Counted from the stretch's first letter, positions 46,591 to 56,774 are shown. The stretch is 64,000 bases of DNA from Streptomonospora nanhaiensis (GCF_026642255.1 NZ_CP113264.1:744001-808000); one strand, 5' to 3'. Numbers and translations: made by a program. Notes: a model not told the origin generated them from the letters alone.

Positions 46591-46637
46591 GGAGTATCAC
46601 TGAAGGGGACACGACAACCACGTCATGAGGAGGCCAG

Positions 46638-47825
46638 GTGGATCTCCACGAGTACGAGGCCAAACAGCTCTTCGGGGAGTACGGCGTCCCCCTCGTCGAG
46701 GGCGAGATCGCGGACACCCCCGAGCAGGCGCGGCTGGCGGCCGGGCGCATCGGTCACCGGGTGGTGGTGAAGGCGCAGGTCAAGACCGGTGGTCGCGGCA
46801 AGGCCGGCGGCGTGAAGGTCGCCGAGGGCCCCGAGGACGCCCGGGCCAGGGCCGAGCAGATCCTCGGCATGGACATCAAGGGCCACACGGTCCACCGTGT
46901 CCTGGTCGAGGAGGCCTCCGAGATCGCGGAGGAGTACTACTTCTCCTTCCTGCTGGACCGCGCGAACCGCAATTTCCTGTCGATCTGCTCCAAGGAGGGC
47001 GGCATGGAGATCGAGGAGGTCGCCGTCACCAACCCCGACGCGGTCGTGCGCACGCCGGTCGGGCCGGAGGGGGTGGACCAGGCCGCCGCGCTGGAGATCT
47101 GCCGTGCCGCCGGACTCCCCGAGGAGGTGCGCGACTGCGCCGCCCAGGTGATCACCCGCCTCTGGGCGGTCGCCGCGGGGGAGGACGCCACCCTCGTCGA
47201 GGTCAACCCCCTGGTCCGCACGGCCGACGGCCGGATCGTCGCCCTCGACGGCAAGGTCACCCTGGACGAGAGCGCGGGCTTCCGCCACCCCGAGCGCGTC
47301 CCCTTCACGAACGGCTCCGACGTCGACGACCGGGAGCGCAGGGCGAAGGAGAAGGGCCTGAACTACGTCAAGCTCGACGGCGAGGTCGGGATCATCGGCA
47401 ACGGCGCGGGCCTGGTCATGTCCACGCTGGACGTGGTGGCCTACGCCGGCGAGGAGCACGGCGGGGTCAAGCCCGCGAACTTCCTCGACATCGGCGGCGG
47501 CGCCTCCGCCGAGGTCATGGCCGACGGCCTGGAGATCATCCTGGGCGACCCGGCGGTCAAGAGCGTGTTCGTCAACGTCTTCGGCGGCATCACCGCCTGC
47601 GACGCGGTCGCCAACGGCATCGTGCAGGCGCTGGAGCTGCTGGAGGGCCGCGGTGACGATTCGGGTTCCAGCGGGACCGGCAAGCCGCTGGTGGTGCGAC
47701 TGGACGGCAACAACGCCGAGCTGGGCCGCCAGATCCTCGACGAGCGCGCCCACCCGGCCGTTCGGCGGGTCGACACGATGGACGGCGCCGCCGCCCGGGC
47801 CGCCGAGCTGGCGGCACTGGGCTGA
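46638..47825 (+). CDS. sucC: succinate--CoA ligase beta-like subunit (cluster paralogue)
   Basis: 395 aa ATP-grasp protein of the SucC/MtkA type. The N-terminus [20 protein letters not shown] is canonical, and [29 protein letters not shown] and [19 protein letters not shown] are all present. It activates a dicarboxylate to its CoA ester with ATP. GTG start with AGGAGG at 5 nt. It is under a GntR operator beside frc and followed by an aldehyde dehydrogenase, unlike the TCA-cycle copy expected elsewhere. Oxalate, malate, glycolate or succinate could be the substrate. Confidence 0.85.
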   Translation: MDLHEYEAKQLFGEYGVPLVEGEIADTPEQARLAAGRIGHRVVVKAQVKTGGRGKAGGVKVAEGPEDARARAEQILGMDIKGHTVHRVLVEEASEIAEEYYFSFLLDRANRNFLSICSKEGGMEIEEVAVTNPDAVVRTPVGPEGVDQAAALEICRAAGLPEEVRDCAAQVITRLWAVAAGEDATLVEVNPLVRTADGRIVALDGKVTLDESAGFRHPERVPFTNGSDVDDRERRAKEKGLNYVKLDGEVGIIGNGAGLVMSTLDVVAYAGEEHGGVKPANFLDIGGGASAEVMADGLEIILGDPAVKSVFVNVFGGITACDAVANGIVQALELLEGRGDDSGSSGTGKPLVVRLDGNNAELGRQILDERAHPAVRRVDTMDGAAARAAELAALG

Positions 47826-47862
47826 CCGGCGGGACGAACTTCGACAGGGGACGGAACACACC

Positions 47863-48801
47863 ATGGCTATTTTCCTGACCAAGGACAGCAAGGTGCTGGT
47901 CCAGGGCATGACGGGCTCTGAGGGCACCAAGCACACCCGGCGCATGCTCGCCTCGGGCACCAACATCGTGGGCGGGGTCAACCCGCGCAAGGCCGGCCAG
48001 AAGGTCGACTTCGACGGCACCGAGGTCCCGGTCTTCGGATCGGTGGCCGAGGGCATGGCCGCCACCGGCGCCGACGTCACGGTCATCTTCGTGCCGCCCA
48101 AGTTCTCCAAGGACGCGGTCGTGGAGGCGATCGACGCCCAGATCGGCCTGGCGGTGGTGATCACCGAGGGCATCCCGGTGCACGACACCGCCGCGTTCTG
48201 GTCCTACGCCGGCTCCAAGGGCAACAAGACGCGGATCATCGGTCCGAACTGCCCGGGTCTGATCACGCCGGGCCAGTCCAACGCGGGCATCATCCCGGCC
48301 GACATCGCCAAGCCGGGCCGGATCGGCCTGGTGTCGAAGTCGGGCACGCTGACGTACCAGATGATGTACGAGCTGCGCGACATCGGCTTCTCCTCGGCGG
48401 TGGGCATCGGCGGGGACCCGATCATCGGGACCACGCACATCGACGCGCTGGCGGCGTTCGAGGCCGACCCCGACACCGATGTGATCGTGATGATCGGTGA
48501 GATCGGCGGCGACGCCGAGGAGCGTGCGGCGGAGTTCATCAAGGCCAACGTGTCCAAGCCCGTGGTGGGGTACGTGGCGGGGTTCACGGCTCCGGAGGGC
48601 AAGACGATGGGGCACGCGGGCGCGATCGTGTCGGGTTCGGCGGGCACGGCCGCGGCCAAGCAGGAGGCCCTGGAGGCCGCCGGCGTCAAGGTCGGTAAGA
48701 CCCCCAGCGAAGCGGCCCGCCTCGTGCGCGCCGTCCTCGGCGGAACCCACGGCGGAGAGGAGGCGGGCGCCCTCTCCACGGCGGCGCCCACGGCCCCATG
48801 A
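47863..48801 (+). CDS. sucD: succinate--CoA ligase alpha-like subunit (cluster paralogue)
   Basis: 312 aa CoA-binding subunit. Landmarks: [47 protein letters not shown] and the phospho-histidine in [17 protein letters not shown] (about residue 250). The C-terminal ~25 residues ([16 protein letters not shown]) are an unusual Ala/Pro tail. 37 nt after the sucC-like gene. Its stop overlaps the aldehyde dehydrogenase start (ATGA), so the three products are made together. Confidence 0.87.
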   Translation: MAIFLTKDSKVLVQGMTGSEGTKHTRRMLASGTNIVGGVNPRKAGQKVDFDGTEVPVFGSVAEGMAATGADVTVIFVPPKFSKDAVVEAIDAQIGLAVVITEGIPVHDTAAFWSYAGSKGNKTRIIGPNCPGLITPGQSNAGIIPADIAKPGRIGLVSKSGTLTYQMMYELRDIGFSSAVGIGGDPIIGTTHIDALAAFEADPDTDVIVMIGEIGGDAEERAAEFIKANVSKPVVGYVAGFTAPEGKTMGHAGAIVSGSAGTAAAKQEALEAAGVKVGKTPSEAARLVRAVLGGTHGGEEAGALSTAAPTAP

Positions 48802-50345
48802 CGACGATGCCCAAGCCCGGCACCTCCTGGGCCGCACTGTACGCCCGCTGCCGGGAGGCCGCCCCGGAGGCCTTCGGCCCGGACCGCGTCCACAACCACT
48901 GGGGCGGGCGGTGGCGCCCCGACGGCGAGCCCCGGGCCTCCTACTCGCCCGTGGACGGTTCGCGGACCGCGGACCTGCCCATGCTGGACGGCGCCACCGC
49001 GGCCCTCGCCGTGGCCGGGGCCGCCGCCGGGCACCGCGCGTGGGCCGCACTCCCCCTCGCGGAGAGGCAGGCACGGGTGCGCGCCGCGGTCCGCGCCTGG
49101 GAACGGCACCGCGACACCCTCGCCCTCGCCCTCGTGTGGGAGATCGGCAAGCCCTGGCGGCTGGCCCGCCAGGACGTGGACCGGGCGATCTCCGGGGTGG
49201 AGTGGTACCTGGACGGCATCGGGCCCATGCTCGACGGCCGCCTCCCCCTGGACGGCCCCGTCAGCAACATCGCGAGCTGGAACTACCCGATGAGCGTGCT
49301 CGCGCACGCGATGTGCGTCCAGGCGCTCGCGGGCAACGGGGTGATCGCCAAGACGCCCACCGACGGCGGGCTGGTCTGCCTGACCCTCGCCGTGGCCCTC
49401 GCGGTCCGGGAGGGGCTGCCGTTCACCCTCGTCAGCGGGGGCGGGCGCGAGCTGTCCCCGGCGCTGGTGAAGGGGCCCGAGATCGGCTGCGTGTCCTTCG
49501 TCGGAGGCCGGGACGCCGGCGGCCGGGTGGCGGCCGACGTCGCCGACCTGGGGCGGCCGCACGTCCTGGAACAGGAGGGGCTGAACTGCTGGGGAGTGTG
49601 GGAGTTCAGCGACTGGGAGACCCTCTCCGGCCAGATCCGCAAGACCTTCGACTACGCCAAGCAGCGCTGCACCGCCTACCCGCGGTTCGTCGTGCAGCGG
49701 TCCCGCTTCGACGCGTTCCTCGACGCCTACCTCACCGCGGTCCGCGGCGTCCGTTTCGGCCACCCGCTCGCCGTGGAGTCCCCCGACGACGACCTGCCGG
49801 AGCTGGACTTCGGCCCCCTCGTCAACGCGGCCAAGGCCAAGGAGCTCACCGACCGCGTCGCCGAGGCCGTCGCGGGCGGGGCCGTGCCCCTCTACCGCGG
49901 CGGACTGGACGACGCCCTCCTGCTCCCGGGCCAGAACACGGACGCCTACGTGGCGCCGGTGGCCCTCCTGGAGCCGCCGCGCTCCTCACCGCTGTTCCAC
50001 GCCGAGCCCTTCGGCCCGGTCGACTCGATCGTGCTGGTGGACACCGAGGCCGAACTCCTGGCCGGGATGAACGCCAGCAACGGGGCCCTGGTCGCCACGG
50101 TCTCCTGCGACGACCCCGACACCGCCTCGCGCCTGGCCGGGGGCGTGCGCGCCTTCAAGGTCGGCGTCAACCGGCCGCGCTCGCGCGGCGACCGCGACGA
50201 GCTGTTCGGCGGCTGGGGCGACTCCTGGCGGGGCGCCTTCGTCGGCGGGGAGCTCCTCGTCCACGCGGTCACCCGGGGGCCCGCCGCCGAGCGCCTGCCC
50301 GGCAACTTCCCGCACTACACGCTGCGCCCCGAGGGGCGCGTCTGA
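48798..50345 (+). CDS. aldehyde dehydrogenase family protein
   Basis: 515 aa NAD(P)-dependent ALDH fold. Catalytic Asn in ASWNYPMSV (about residue 163), NAD loop [12 protein letters not shown], general-base Glu in [12 protein letters not shown] in place of the common ELGGK, and nucleophilic Cys in [12 protein letters not shown] (about residue 291). It is translationally coupled to the SucCD-like pair, so it probably acts on an aldehyde related to that acyl-CoA. Glyoxylate, glycolaldehyde or the aldehyde released by a hydroxyacyl-CoA lyase are candidates. Specificity cannot be read from the sequence. Confidence 0.85.
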   Translation: MTTMPKPGTSWAALYARCREAAPEAFGPDRVHNHWGGRWRPDGEPRASYSPVDGSRTADLPMLDGATAALAVAGAAAGHRAWAALPLAERQARVRAAVRAWERHRDTLALALVWEIGKPWRLARQDVDRAISGVEWYLDGIGPMLDGRLPLDGPVSNIASWNYPMSVLAHAMCVQALAGNGVIAKTPTDGGLVCLTLAVALAVREGLPFTLVSGGGRELSPALVKGPEIGCVSFVGGRDAGGRVAADVADLGRPHVLEQEGLNCWGVWEFSDWETLSGQIRKTFDYAKQRCTAYPRFVVQRSRFDAFLDAYLTAVRGVRFGHPLAVESPDDDLPELDFGPLVNAAKAKELTDRVAEAVAGGAVPLYRGGLDDALLLPGQNTDAYVAPVALLEPPRSSPLFHAEPFGPVDSIVLVDTEAELLAGMNASNGALVATVSCDDPDTASRLAGGVRAFKVGVNRPRSRGDRDELFGGWGDSWRGAFVGGELLVHAVTRGPAAERLPGNFPHYTLRPEGRV

Positions 50346-50471
50346 CCGGCGGGGGACCCGGGACGGGTCCGGTGCGCGGGGCCGGGACACGGCTCCCGGC
50401 GCACCGGGCCCGGCACGGCCGCTCCCGCGGCCGGCCGGAGGATCCGGACCGGTCGCGGGGGCACGTCCGGG

Positions 50472-50507
50472 GTGTCCGGGCGCCGCTCCGAGCGGCGGTG
50501 CGGACAC
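50472..50507. terminator. bidirectional terminator between ALDH and fdhD
   Basis: GTGTCCG pairs with CGGACAC and, inside, CGCCGCT with AGCGGCG around CCG. It lies in the convergent 222-nt gap between the ALDH stop and the fdhD stop. Confidence 0.7.
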
Positions 50508-50567
50508 GGGGCCGGGTGTCGGGGGCGGTCGGTGCAGGGGGCTGGAGCGCGCCGACCGCCCCCGCGT

Positions 50568-51449
50568 CTACTGACCCGAACTGCGGACGCCTCCCGTGGC
50601 CGCCGAGGGCGCGCTGAGCGCCTTCTTCAGGAGGATCCGATGCCTTCCGGCGTAGACGTTCATGGAGGTGCCCCTGAGGAACCCGGCGAGCGTGATGCCC
50701 GCCTCCTCGGCCAGGTCGACGGCCAGGGACGAGGGCGCGGAGACGGCCGCCATCATCGGGACGCCGGCCATCCAGGCCTTCTGCACCAGCTCGAAGGAGG
50801 CGCGGCCCGAGAGCATCAGCACCGTGCCCTCCAGCGGCAGCCGGCCGGAGCGCAGCGCCCAGCCGACCAGCTTGTCGACCGCGTTGTGGCGGCCCACGTC
50901 CTCGCGCAGGGCGAGGAGTTCGCCCTCCGCGGTGAACAGCCCGGCGGCGTGCAGCCCGCCCGTGCGGTCGAACACCCGCTGCGCCTCGCGCAGGCGGTCG
51001 GGCAGGGCCGTCAGGGTGTCCGCGCCGATCCGGGCCCCGTCCTCCGCGACCTGCCACCTGGCCTGGGTGCGGACGGCGTCCAGGCTGGCCTTGCCGCACA
51101 GGCCGCAGGAGGACGTGGTGTAGAAGTTGCGCTCCAGCGACGTGTCCGGGCGGGGGACGCCCGGGGCCAGGGACACGTCGAGCACGTTGTAGGTGTTGGA
51201 GCCGTCCTCGGTCGCGCCCGCGCAGTAGCGGATCGCGGTGATCTCCTCGGCCCGCGAGACCACGCCCTCGCTCACGAGGAACCCGGCGGCCAGGTCGAAG
51301 TCGTCGCCGGGCGTGCGCATGGTGACGCTCAGCGGCTCACCGTCCAGCCTGATCTCCAGCGGCTCCTCCACGACGAACGTGTCCACGCGCTCGGTCGCGG
51401 ACCCGTCCTTGATCCGGAGCACCTTCCCCCGGACAGTGACCCGTCCCAT
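50568..51449 (-). CDS. fdhD: formate dehydrogenase accessory sulfurtransferase
   Basis: 293 aa FdhD, which passes sulfur from a cysteine desulfurase to the molybdenum cofactor of formate dehydrogenase. The essential Cys pair is in FYTTSSCGLCGKASLDAV (about residues 114 and 117); GRHNAVDKLVGWAL and LSGRASFELVQKAWMAGVPM are conserved blocks. ATG at 51449 with GGGG at 5 nt. It ends the minus-strand formate dehydrogenase series 95 nt after the Fe-S subunit gene. Confidence 0.95.
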   Translation of the reverse strand: MGRVTVRGKVLRIKDGSATERVDTFVVEEPLEIRLDGEPLSVTMRTPGDDFDLAAGFLVSEGVVSRAEEITAIRYCAGATEDGSNTYNVLDVSLAPGVPRPDTSLERNFYTTSSCGLCGKASLDAVRTQARWQVAEDGARIGADTLTALPDRLREAQRVFDRTGGLHAAGLFTAEGELLALREDVGRHNAVDKLVGWALRSGRLPLEGTVLMLSGRASFELVQKAWMAGVPMMAAVSAPSSLAVDLAEEAGITLAGFLRGTSMNVYAGRHRILLKKALSAPSAATGGVRSSGQ

Positions 51450-51544
51450 CTCCGCCCCACCGCCTTCCGGTGTCCTGCCGTCCCCGGTTCTACACGATAT
51501 GTCCGGGATTCTCATCCTCGTGGTTCCGCGCGGGGCGGAACGGT

Positions 51545-52519
51545 TCAGGAACCGCCGCCGCCGGCGCCACTGCCTTTGCCGTCGCCGCCGCGGCGCTGCA
51601 CGTGCTGGAAGCCGAACCGTCCCTTGATGCACAGGTTCCCGTGGGTCACGGGGTTGTCGTGCGGGGACGTGACCTTCACGATCTCGTTGTCCTGCACGTG
51701 CAGCGTAACGTTGCAGCCGACCCCGCAGTACGTGCAGATCGTGGTGGTCTCGGTCTGTTTGTCCTCGTCCCAGGTCCCCGCTTGGCGCATGTCGAACTCG
51801 GTGCCGAAGGAGAGGGCCCCGGTGGGGCAGACCTCGATGCAGTTCCCGCAGTACACGCAGGCCGAGTCGGGCAGGGTGACGTCGTGCTCGGTGGAGATGC
51901 GGGCGTCGAACCCGCGCCCGGCCACCCCGATCGCGAAGGTGTTCTGCCACTGGTCCCCGCAGGCGTCGACGCACTTGTAGCACATGATGCACTTGGAGTA
52001 GTCGCGCACGTACAGGTCGTTGTCGATCTTCGCGGGCTGCTCGACCGTCGCCGCGACCGAGCCGTCGCCGGGCTCGTGCTCGCCGGAGCGCCGGGCGTCG
52101 CGCACGCCGAGCGCGGCGGCCTCGGCGCGCGGGCCGAACCTGTCGGGCTCCGCCTCGTAGCGCTCCATCCACTCGGCGACCTTCGGGGTGGTGGACAGGT
52201 CCACGGAGGAGCCGAGCAGCTCCAGGACCAGCTTGCGGCTGTGGCGCACCCGCTCGGAGTCGGTCGCCACGGACATGCCGGGCTCCAGCTTGCGCGAGCA
52301 GGCGGGGGCGAGCGTGCGCGCGCCCTCCACCTCCACCACGCACACGCGGCAGGCGTTCCTGGGCGTGAGGGTGTCGCCGTGGCAGAGGGTGGGGATCTCG
52401 GTGCCGCGCTCGGCGCACGCCTCCAGGACGGTGGTGCCCTCGGGCACACGGACCTGCTCTCCGTCGATGGTCGCGTCGATCAGCCGCCTGGGCGGGGCCA
52501 GGAGTACGGGGACGGTCAT
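51545..52519 (-). CDS. formate dehydrogenase Fe-S subunit (detached N-terminal part of the alpha chain)
   Basis: 324 aa. Four cluster regions in order: NuoG-like [2Fe-2S] (about 35-75, LCHGDTLTPRNACRVCVVEV), a His/Cys region, two ferredoxin [4Fe-4S] motifs (CIMCYKCVDACGDQ near 176 and CVYCGNCIEVCPTGA near 218), and finally the Mo-bisPGD enzyme [4Fe-4S] motif CTYCGVGC with NLCIKGRFG (about 260-310). In FdsA/FdhF-type proteins these are the N-terminus of the catalytic chain; here they form a separate protein ending in a Gly/Lys tail. ATG overlaps the flavin subunit stop (ATGA). Conducts electrons from the Mo site to the flavin. Confidence 0.9.
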   Translation of the reverse strand: MTVPVLLAPPRRLIDATIDGEQVRVPEGTTVLEACAERGTEIPTLCHGDTLTPRNACRVCVVEVEGARTLAPACSRKLEPGMSVATDSERVRHSRKLVLELLGSSVDLSTTPKVAEWMERYEAEPDRFGPRAEAAALGVRDARRSGEHEPGDGSVAATVEQPAKIDNDLYVRDYSKCIMCYKCVDACGDQWQNTFAIGVAGRGFDARISTEHDVTLPDSACVYCGNCIEVCPTGALSFGTEFDMRQAGTWDEDKQTETTTICTYCGVGCNVTLHVQDNEIVKVTSPHDNPVTHGNLCIKGRFGFQHVQRRGGDGKGSGAGGGGS

Positions 52520-54510
52520 CGGGCCTCCTCGGTTGCCGCCCGGTCGCCCGCGGCGGTGCTCTGCTGGATGTCGTCGGAGGCGGCCCGGTCGGGGCCGCCG
52601 AACAGGTCGAGCCGGTCGATCGCCGACTCCACGGCGTTCCAGGCCGTCTGCCCCAGTCCGCAGATCGAGGCGTCCTTCATCGCACGGCCGACCTCGCGGA
52701 GCAGGGGGACCTCGGCGGCCGCGTCTGCCCCCGCGCTGATCCGCAGCAGCGACTCCTCCTGGCGCACCGTACCGACACGGCAGGGGACGCACTGGCCGCA
52801 GGACTCGTCGCGGAAGAAGGCCGCCACCCGGACCAGGGTCGCGACCAGGTCGGCGGTGTCGTCCAGGACCAGGACCACGCCCGAGCCCAGGGTCGTCCCG
52901 GCCGCGCGGGCGCCCTCGAAGGTCAGGGGGATGTCGAGTTCGTCGCCGCGGACGAACGCCCCGGCCGCCCCGCCGAGCAGGACCGCCTGGACGGTGCGGC
53001 CCTCCGGCATGCCCCCGGCCGCCTCGATGAGGTCGCGCAGGGTGGCCCCGAACGGCAGCTCGTACAGCCCGGGGCGGCGCACGCCGCCGGACAGGCAGAA
53101 CAGCTTGGGTCCCGTGGACCCGCCCGTGCCGACGGCCGCGTAGGCGGGGCCGCCCATCAGCATGATCGGCAGGACGTTGACCAGCGTCTCGACGTTGTTC
53201 ACGGCGGTGGGCTTGCCGAACAGGCCCTTCTCCACGGGGAAGGGCGGCTTGGTGCGGGGCTCGCCCCGGTAGCCCTCGATGGAGCCGAAGATCGCGGTCT
53301 CCTCGCCGCAGATGTAGGCCCCGGCGCCCCGCCGGATCTCGATGTCGAAGGCGAACCCCGAGCCCAGGACGTCCGGCCCGAGGAGTCCGCGCTCCCGTGC
53401 GAGCGCGACGGCGTTCTCCAGGTGCCGCAGCGCGCGGGGGTACTCCCCCCGGATGTACAGGAACCCGAGCCGCGCCCCGACGGCGTAGCCGGCGATCGTC
53501 ATCGCCTCGATGACGGAGAAGGGGTCGCCCTCCATCAGGACGCGGTCCTTGAAGGTGCCCGGCTCGCTCTCGTCGGCGTTGCACACCAGGTAGTGCGGGC
53601 CGTCCGGCTGCTGGGCGGTGGCCTGCCACTTGCGGCCGGTGGGGAAGGCGGCTCCGCCCCGGCCGACCAGGCCGGAGTCGGAGACCTCCCGGATCACGCC
53701 GGCCGGGCCGAGCCGCAGCGCCCGGCGCAGTGCCGCGTAGCCGCCGGCGGCGCGGTAGTCGTCCAGGCTGAGGGGGTCGACGGTACCGACGCGCCGGAGG
53801 AGCACGTGGCCGGGCGACCCGGCGTCGGGGACCGCCGCCGAGGGGGCGGGCTCCGGGGCGGCGCCGGGCAGGGGATCGGCGCCGAAGGTGGTGGGGGAGG
53901 GGGCGCCGTGTCCGTTCGCGGAGACCGGTGCGGCGGAGCCGGGGGAGGCGTCCCCCGCCAGCGCGTCCAGGTCCCCGGGGGCGGCGGGCGCGGCGACGGC
54001 GTACCGTGCCGGGGCGCCGGCCTCGAGGGCCAGGGCGGCGGGCGCGCGTTCGCACATGCCGAGGCAGGGGCTCTCGTGCCAGGTGGTGTCGCCGTCGTGT
54101 CCGCCGGGCGGGCCGAGGCGTTCGGCGAGCCGGTCGCGCAGGCCGGACGACCCGGCCGCCGCGCAGGCGATGTCGGTGCACAGGTGCACGACCCGGCGGG
54201 GGCGCTTGCGCAGGGAGAACATCGCGTAGAAGGAGGCGACGGCGTAGGCCTCCGCCGGCGGGACGGTGAGCCGTCGGCAGATGTGGTCCAGGGCGGGCCT
54301 GCTGATCCAGCCCACCCGGTCGTTGACCGCGTGGAGGGCGGGCATGAGCAGGTCGCGTCTGTCCCGGGCGGTGTGGCCTCCCCGCGCGTAGCGCAGGTCG
54401 ACGTCCTGGCGGGCGCCGCCGTCCCAACCGGATTCGGGGGGACCGAGCACGCTGTCGACGGCTTCGCGCTCGACGGCGGTGGGCGCCTCGTCCAGGAATC
54501 GCAGGTCCAC
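52516..54510 (-). CDS. formate dehydrogenase NAD/FMN subunit, NuoE-NuoF fusion
   Basis: 664 aa fusion. NuoE-like thioredoxin-fold [2Fe-2S] domain (about 20-170, with HLCTDIACAAAGSSGLRDRL and CLGMCERAPAAL), a Pro/Ala linker, then a NuoF-like domain (about 225-630). The latter has the FMN/NADH loops GRGGAAFPTGRKWQAT, CNADESEPGTFKDR and GAGAYICGEETA, and the [4Fe-4S] Cys in DESCGQCVPCRVGT. It passes formate electrons to NAD. GTG at 54510 with GAGGTG at about 9 nt. An operator-like site lies 40 nt upstream. In Ralstonia-type enzymes these are two genes (fdsG, fdsB). Confidence 0.92.
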   Translation of the reverse strand: MDLRFLDEAPTAVEREAVDSVLGPPESGWDGGARQDVDLRYARGGHTARDRRDLLMPALHAVNDRVGWISRPALDHICRRLTVPPAEAYAVASFYAMFSLRKRPRRVVHLCTDIACAAAGSSGLRDRLAERLGPPGGHDGDTTWHESPCLGMCERAPAALALEAGAPARYAVAAPAAPGDLDALAGDASPGSAAPVSANGHGAPSPTTFGADPLPGAAPEPAPSAAVPDAGSPGHVLLRRVGTVDPLSLDDYRAAGGYAALRRALRLGPAGVIREVSDSGLVGRGGAAFPTGRKWQATAQQPDGPHYLVCNADESEPGTFKDRVLMEGDPFSVIEAMTIAGYAVGARLGFLYIRGEYPRALRHLENAVALARERGLLGPDVLGSGFAFDIEIRRGAGAYICGEETAIFGSIEGYRGEPRTKPPFPVEKGLFGKPTAVNNVETLVNVLPIMLMGGPAYAAVGTGGSTGPKLFCLSGGVRRPGLYELPFGATLRDLIEAAGGMPEGRTVQAVLLGGAAGAFVRGDELDIPLTFEGARAAGTTLGSGVVLVLDDTADLVATLVRVAAFFRDESCGQCVPCRVGTVRQEESLLRISAGADAAAEVPLLREVGRAMKDASICGLGQTAWNAVESAIDRLDLFGGPDRAASDDIQQSTAAGDRAATEEAR

Positions 54511-54549
54511 GTCTGTGTCACCTCAATCTCGTGTAATCCAGATCACAGG

Positions 54550-54565
54550 ATTTTGTATACAGAGG
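54550..54565. promoter_or_regulatory. GntR operator-like site before fdh flavin subunit
   Basis: ATTTTGTATACAGAGG keeps the TGTATACAG core of the consensus (11 of 16 positions), and ACAGTAT follows 7 bases later. It lies 40 nt before the start, in the 217-nt gap after the catalytic subunit gene. Confidence 0.55.
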
Positions 54566-54727
54566 ACAGTATGATGCTGGTTATCGGGTTGACAACCCCC
54601 GTACGCGCCAAGATCGCGTAAGGAGACCCGGCCCCCGGGGCGCGCGCCCGAACGCGTCGCCCAGGGAGGGGACCGCGCCGTCGCCGCAGGGGGCTGGGGC
54701 GACGGCGCGGTCCGCCGTCCGCGCACG

Positions 54728-56671
54728 TCAGGGCGCCGGCGCCGCACTGCCGGCGTGTTCCTCCACCCTCTCGATCCGCACCGCCGCGGCCTTGTACTCG
54801 GCCGTCCCCGCGATCGGGTCGGTGGCGTCGATGGTCAGCAGCTGGGTGTCCACCTGGTGGGGGAAGTGGAACGTCATGAACACCAACCCCTGCCGCATCG
54901 CCTCCGTGACGGAGACGGGGACGAGGACGGAGCCCCGGCGCGAGGTCACCCGCACCGTCTCGCCGTCGGCGACGCCGAGCTTGGCCGCGTCCTCGGGCGA
55001 GAGGTCCAGCAGCTCGCCCCGGCGCAGCGGCGACGAGAAGCCGCCGGTCTGCACCCCGGTGTTGTAGTCGTCCAGGCGCCGCCCCGTCGTCAGCCGGAAC
55101 GGGAAGTCCTCGTCGAGCAGGTCGACCGGCGGGGAGTGGCCCACGATCCCGAACGGGGCGGGTTCGCCGCGCTCGGCGGGGTCCTCCGACCACAGGCGCG
55201 AGTGCAGGTAGCTCGGCTCCAGGGCGTCCTCGGAGTAGGAGGGCCACTGGATGCCGTGCAGCTCGGCCAGGCGCGCGTAGCTCATGCCCCGGTGCATGGG
55301 GGAGAGGGAGCGGACCTCGTTCCAGATCTCCTCGGCCGAGGGCCGGGACCAGTCGACGCCGAGGCGGGTCGCGAGGTCGCACATGATCTCGATGTCGTCG
55401 CGGGCGCCCTCCGGCGGGTCCAGGGCCTTGCGGACCAGCTGCACGCGGCGCTCGCTGTTGGTGAAGGTGCCGTCGGACTCGCACCAGGAGGCGCTCGCGG
55501 GGAGCACCACGTCGGCGAGCTCGGCGGTGCGGGTCAGGAAGATGTCCTGCACCACCAGGTGGTCCAGGCTGCGCAGGCGGCGGGTGGTCTTCTCGGTCTC
55601 GGGCTCGGACTGGACCGGGTTCTCGCCGATCACGTAGAGCGTCCTGAGCTCCCGCTCGTCCATCGCCTCGAACATCTGGGTCAGGGTCTTGCCCTTGGTG
55701 CCCTGGATCTCGCGGCCCCACGCGGCCTCGAAGGGCGCGCGCGCCTCCGGGTCCAGGATGTCCTGGAACCCGGCCAGCCGGTCGGGGATGGCGCCCATGT
55801 CGCCGCCGCCCTGCACGTTGTTCTGGCCGCGCAGCGGGTTGAGCCCCGAGCCGTGCCGTCCCACGTGCCCGGTAAGCAGGGCCAGGTTGATGAGCGAGCG
55901 GACGTTGTCGGTGGCGTTGTGGTGCTCGGTGATGCCGAGCGTCCAGCACATCTGGGCGCGCTCGGCCCGGGCGTAGGCGTGCGCCAGCTCGCGGATGGCC
56001 TCGGCGGGCACGCCGGTCTCGGCCTCGGCGGCGGCGAGCGTCCAGGGCTCGACCAGCGCGCGGTACTCGTCGAACCCGCTCGTGGCGCGCCGGACGAAGG
56101 TGTCGTTGGCCAGGCCCGCGTGCAGGATCTCGCGTCCGATCGCGTGCGCGAGCGGGATGTCGGTGCCCACGTTCAGTCCGAGCCAGCGGTCGGCCCACTC
56201 GGCGGTCGAGGTGCGCCGGGGGTCGACGACGAACAGGCGCGCGCCGTTGCGCACGCCCTTGAGCACGTGCTGGAAGAAGATGGGGTGGGCGAAGCGCGGG
56301 TTGCCCCCCCAGATCACGATGAGGTCGGTGTCCTCGACCTCGGCGTAGGAGGAGGTCCCCCCGCCCGAGCCGAAGGCCGCGGCCAGGCCGGCGACGCTGG
56401 GCGCGTGGCAGGTGCGGTTGCAGGAGTCGACGTTGTTGGTGCCGACGACGACGCGGGTGAACTTCTGCGCCATGAAGTTCATCTCGTTGGTCGCCCGCGC
56501 GCAGGAGAGCATGCCGAAGGAGTCGGGCCCGTGCTCGTCCACGCCGCGCCGGAACCCGGCGGCCGCGCGGTCGAGGGCCTCCTCCCAGGAGGCCGGGCGC
56601 AGTTCGCCGCCGTCGCGGACGAGGGGGCGGGTGAGTCGGTCGTAGGGAGCGGAGAAATCGTCGGATCGCAT
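54728..56671 (-). CDS. fdhA: formate dehydrogenase catalytic subunit lacking its N-terminal Fe-S domain
   Basis: 647 aa Mo-bisPGD oxidoreductase oxidising formate to CO2. The catalytic Cys-His pair is in NRTCHAPSVAGLAA (about residue 87), and IVIWGGNPRFAHPIFF, LNPLRGQNNVQGGGDMGA and FRLTTGRRLDDYNTGVQTGG (molydopterin-binding C-domain) are standard. The chain begins at the core (SAPYDRLTRPLVRDGGEL) with no CxxC cluster motif; that [4Fe-4S] domain is on the separate 324-aa protein encoded two genes on. ATG with GAGG at 4-5 nt. A strong GntR operator lies 67 nt upstream. Confidence 0.92.
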   Translation of the reverse strand: MRSDDFSAPYDRLTRPLVRDGGELRPASWEEALDRAAAGFRRGVDEHGPDSFGMLSCARATNEMNFMAQKFTRVVVGTNNVDSCNRTCHAPSVAGLAAAFGSGGGTSSYAEVEDTDLIVIWGGNPRFAHPIFFQHVLKGVRNGARLFVVDPRRTSTAEWADRWLGLNVGTDIPLAHAIGREILHAGLANDTFVRRATSGFDEYRALVEPWTLAAAEAETGVPAEAIRELAHAYARAERAQMCWTLGITEHHNATDNVRSLINLALLTGHVGRHGSGLNPLRGQNNVQGGGDMGAIPDRLAGFQDILDPEARAPFEAAWGREIQGTKGKTLTQMFEAMDERELRTLYVIGENPVQSEPETEKTTRRLRSLDHLVVQDIFLTRTAELADVVLPASASWCESDGTFTNSERRVQLVRKALDPPEGARDDIEIMCDLATRLGVDWSRPSAEEIWNEVRSLSPMHRGMSYARLAELHGIQWPSYSEDALEPSYLHSRLWSEDPAERGEPAPFGIVGHSPPVDLLDEDFPFRLTTGRRLDDYNTGVQTGGFSSPLRRGELLDLSPEDAAKLGVADGETVRVTSRRGSVLVPVSVTEAMRQGLVFMTFHFPHQVDTQLLTIDATDPIAGTAEYKAAAVRIERVEEHAGSAAPAP

Positions 56672-56737
56672 GTGGCCTCGCTTGGTGGTCGTGGCCGGAT
56701 TCGCCTGGTCCGACGGCGCCCGTGGCGCCTGACGGGG

Positions 56738-56753
56738 ATACTGCATACAGTAT
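56738..56753. promoter_or_regulatory. GntR operator before fdhA
   Basis: ATACTGCATACAGTAT, identical to the sucC site at 46575-46590. It lies between the reductase stop (56775) and the fdhA start (56671). Confidence 0.8.
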
Positions 56754-56774
56754 TTAGCGATCATGAGTCATGGG

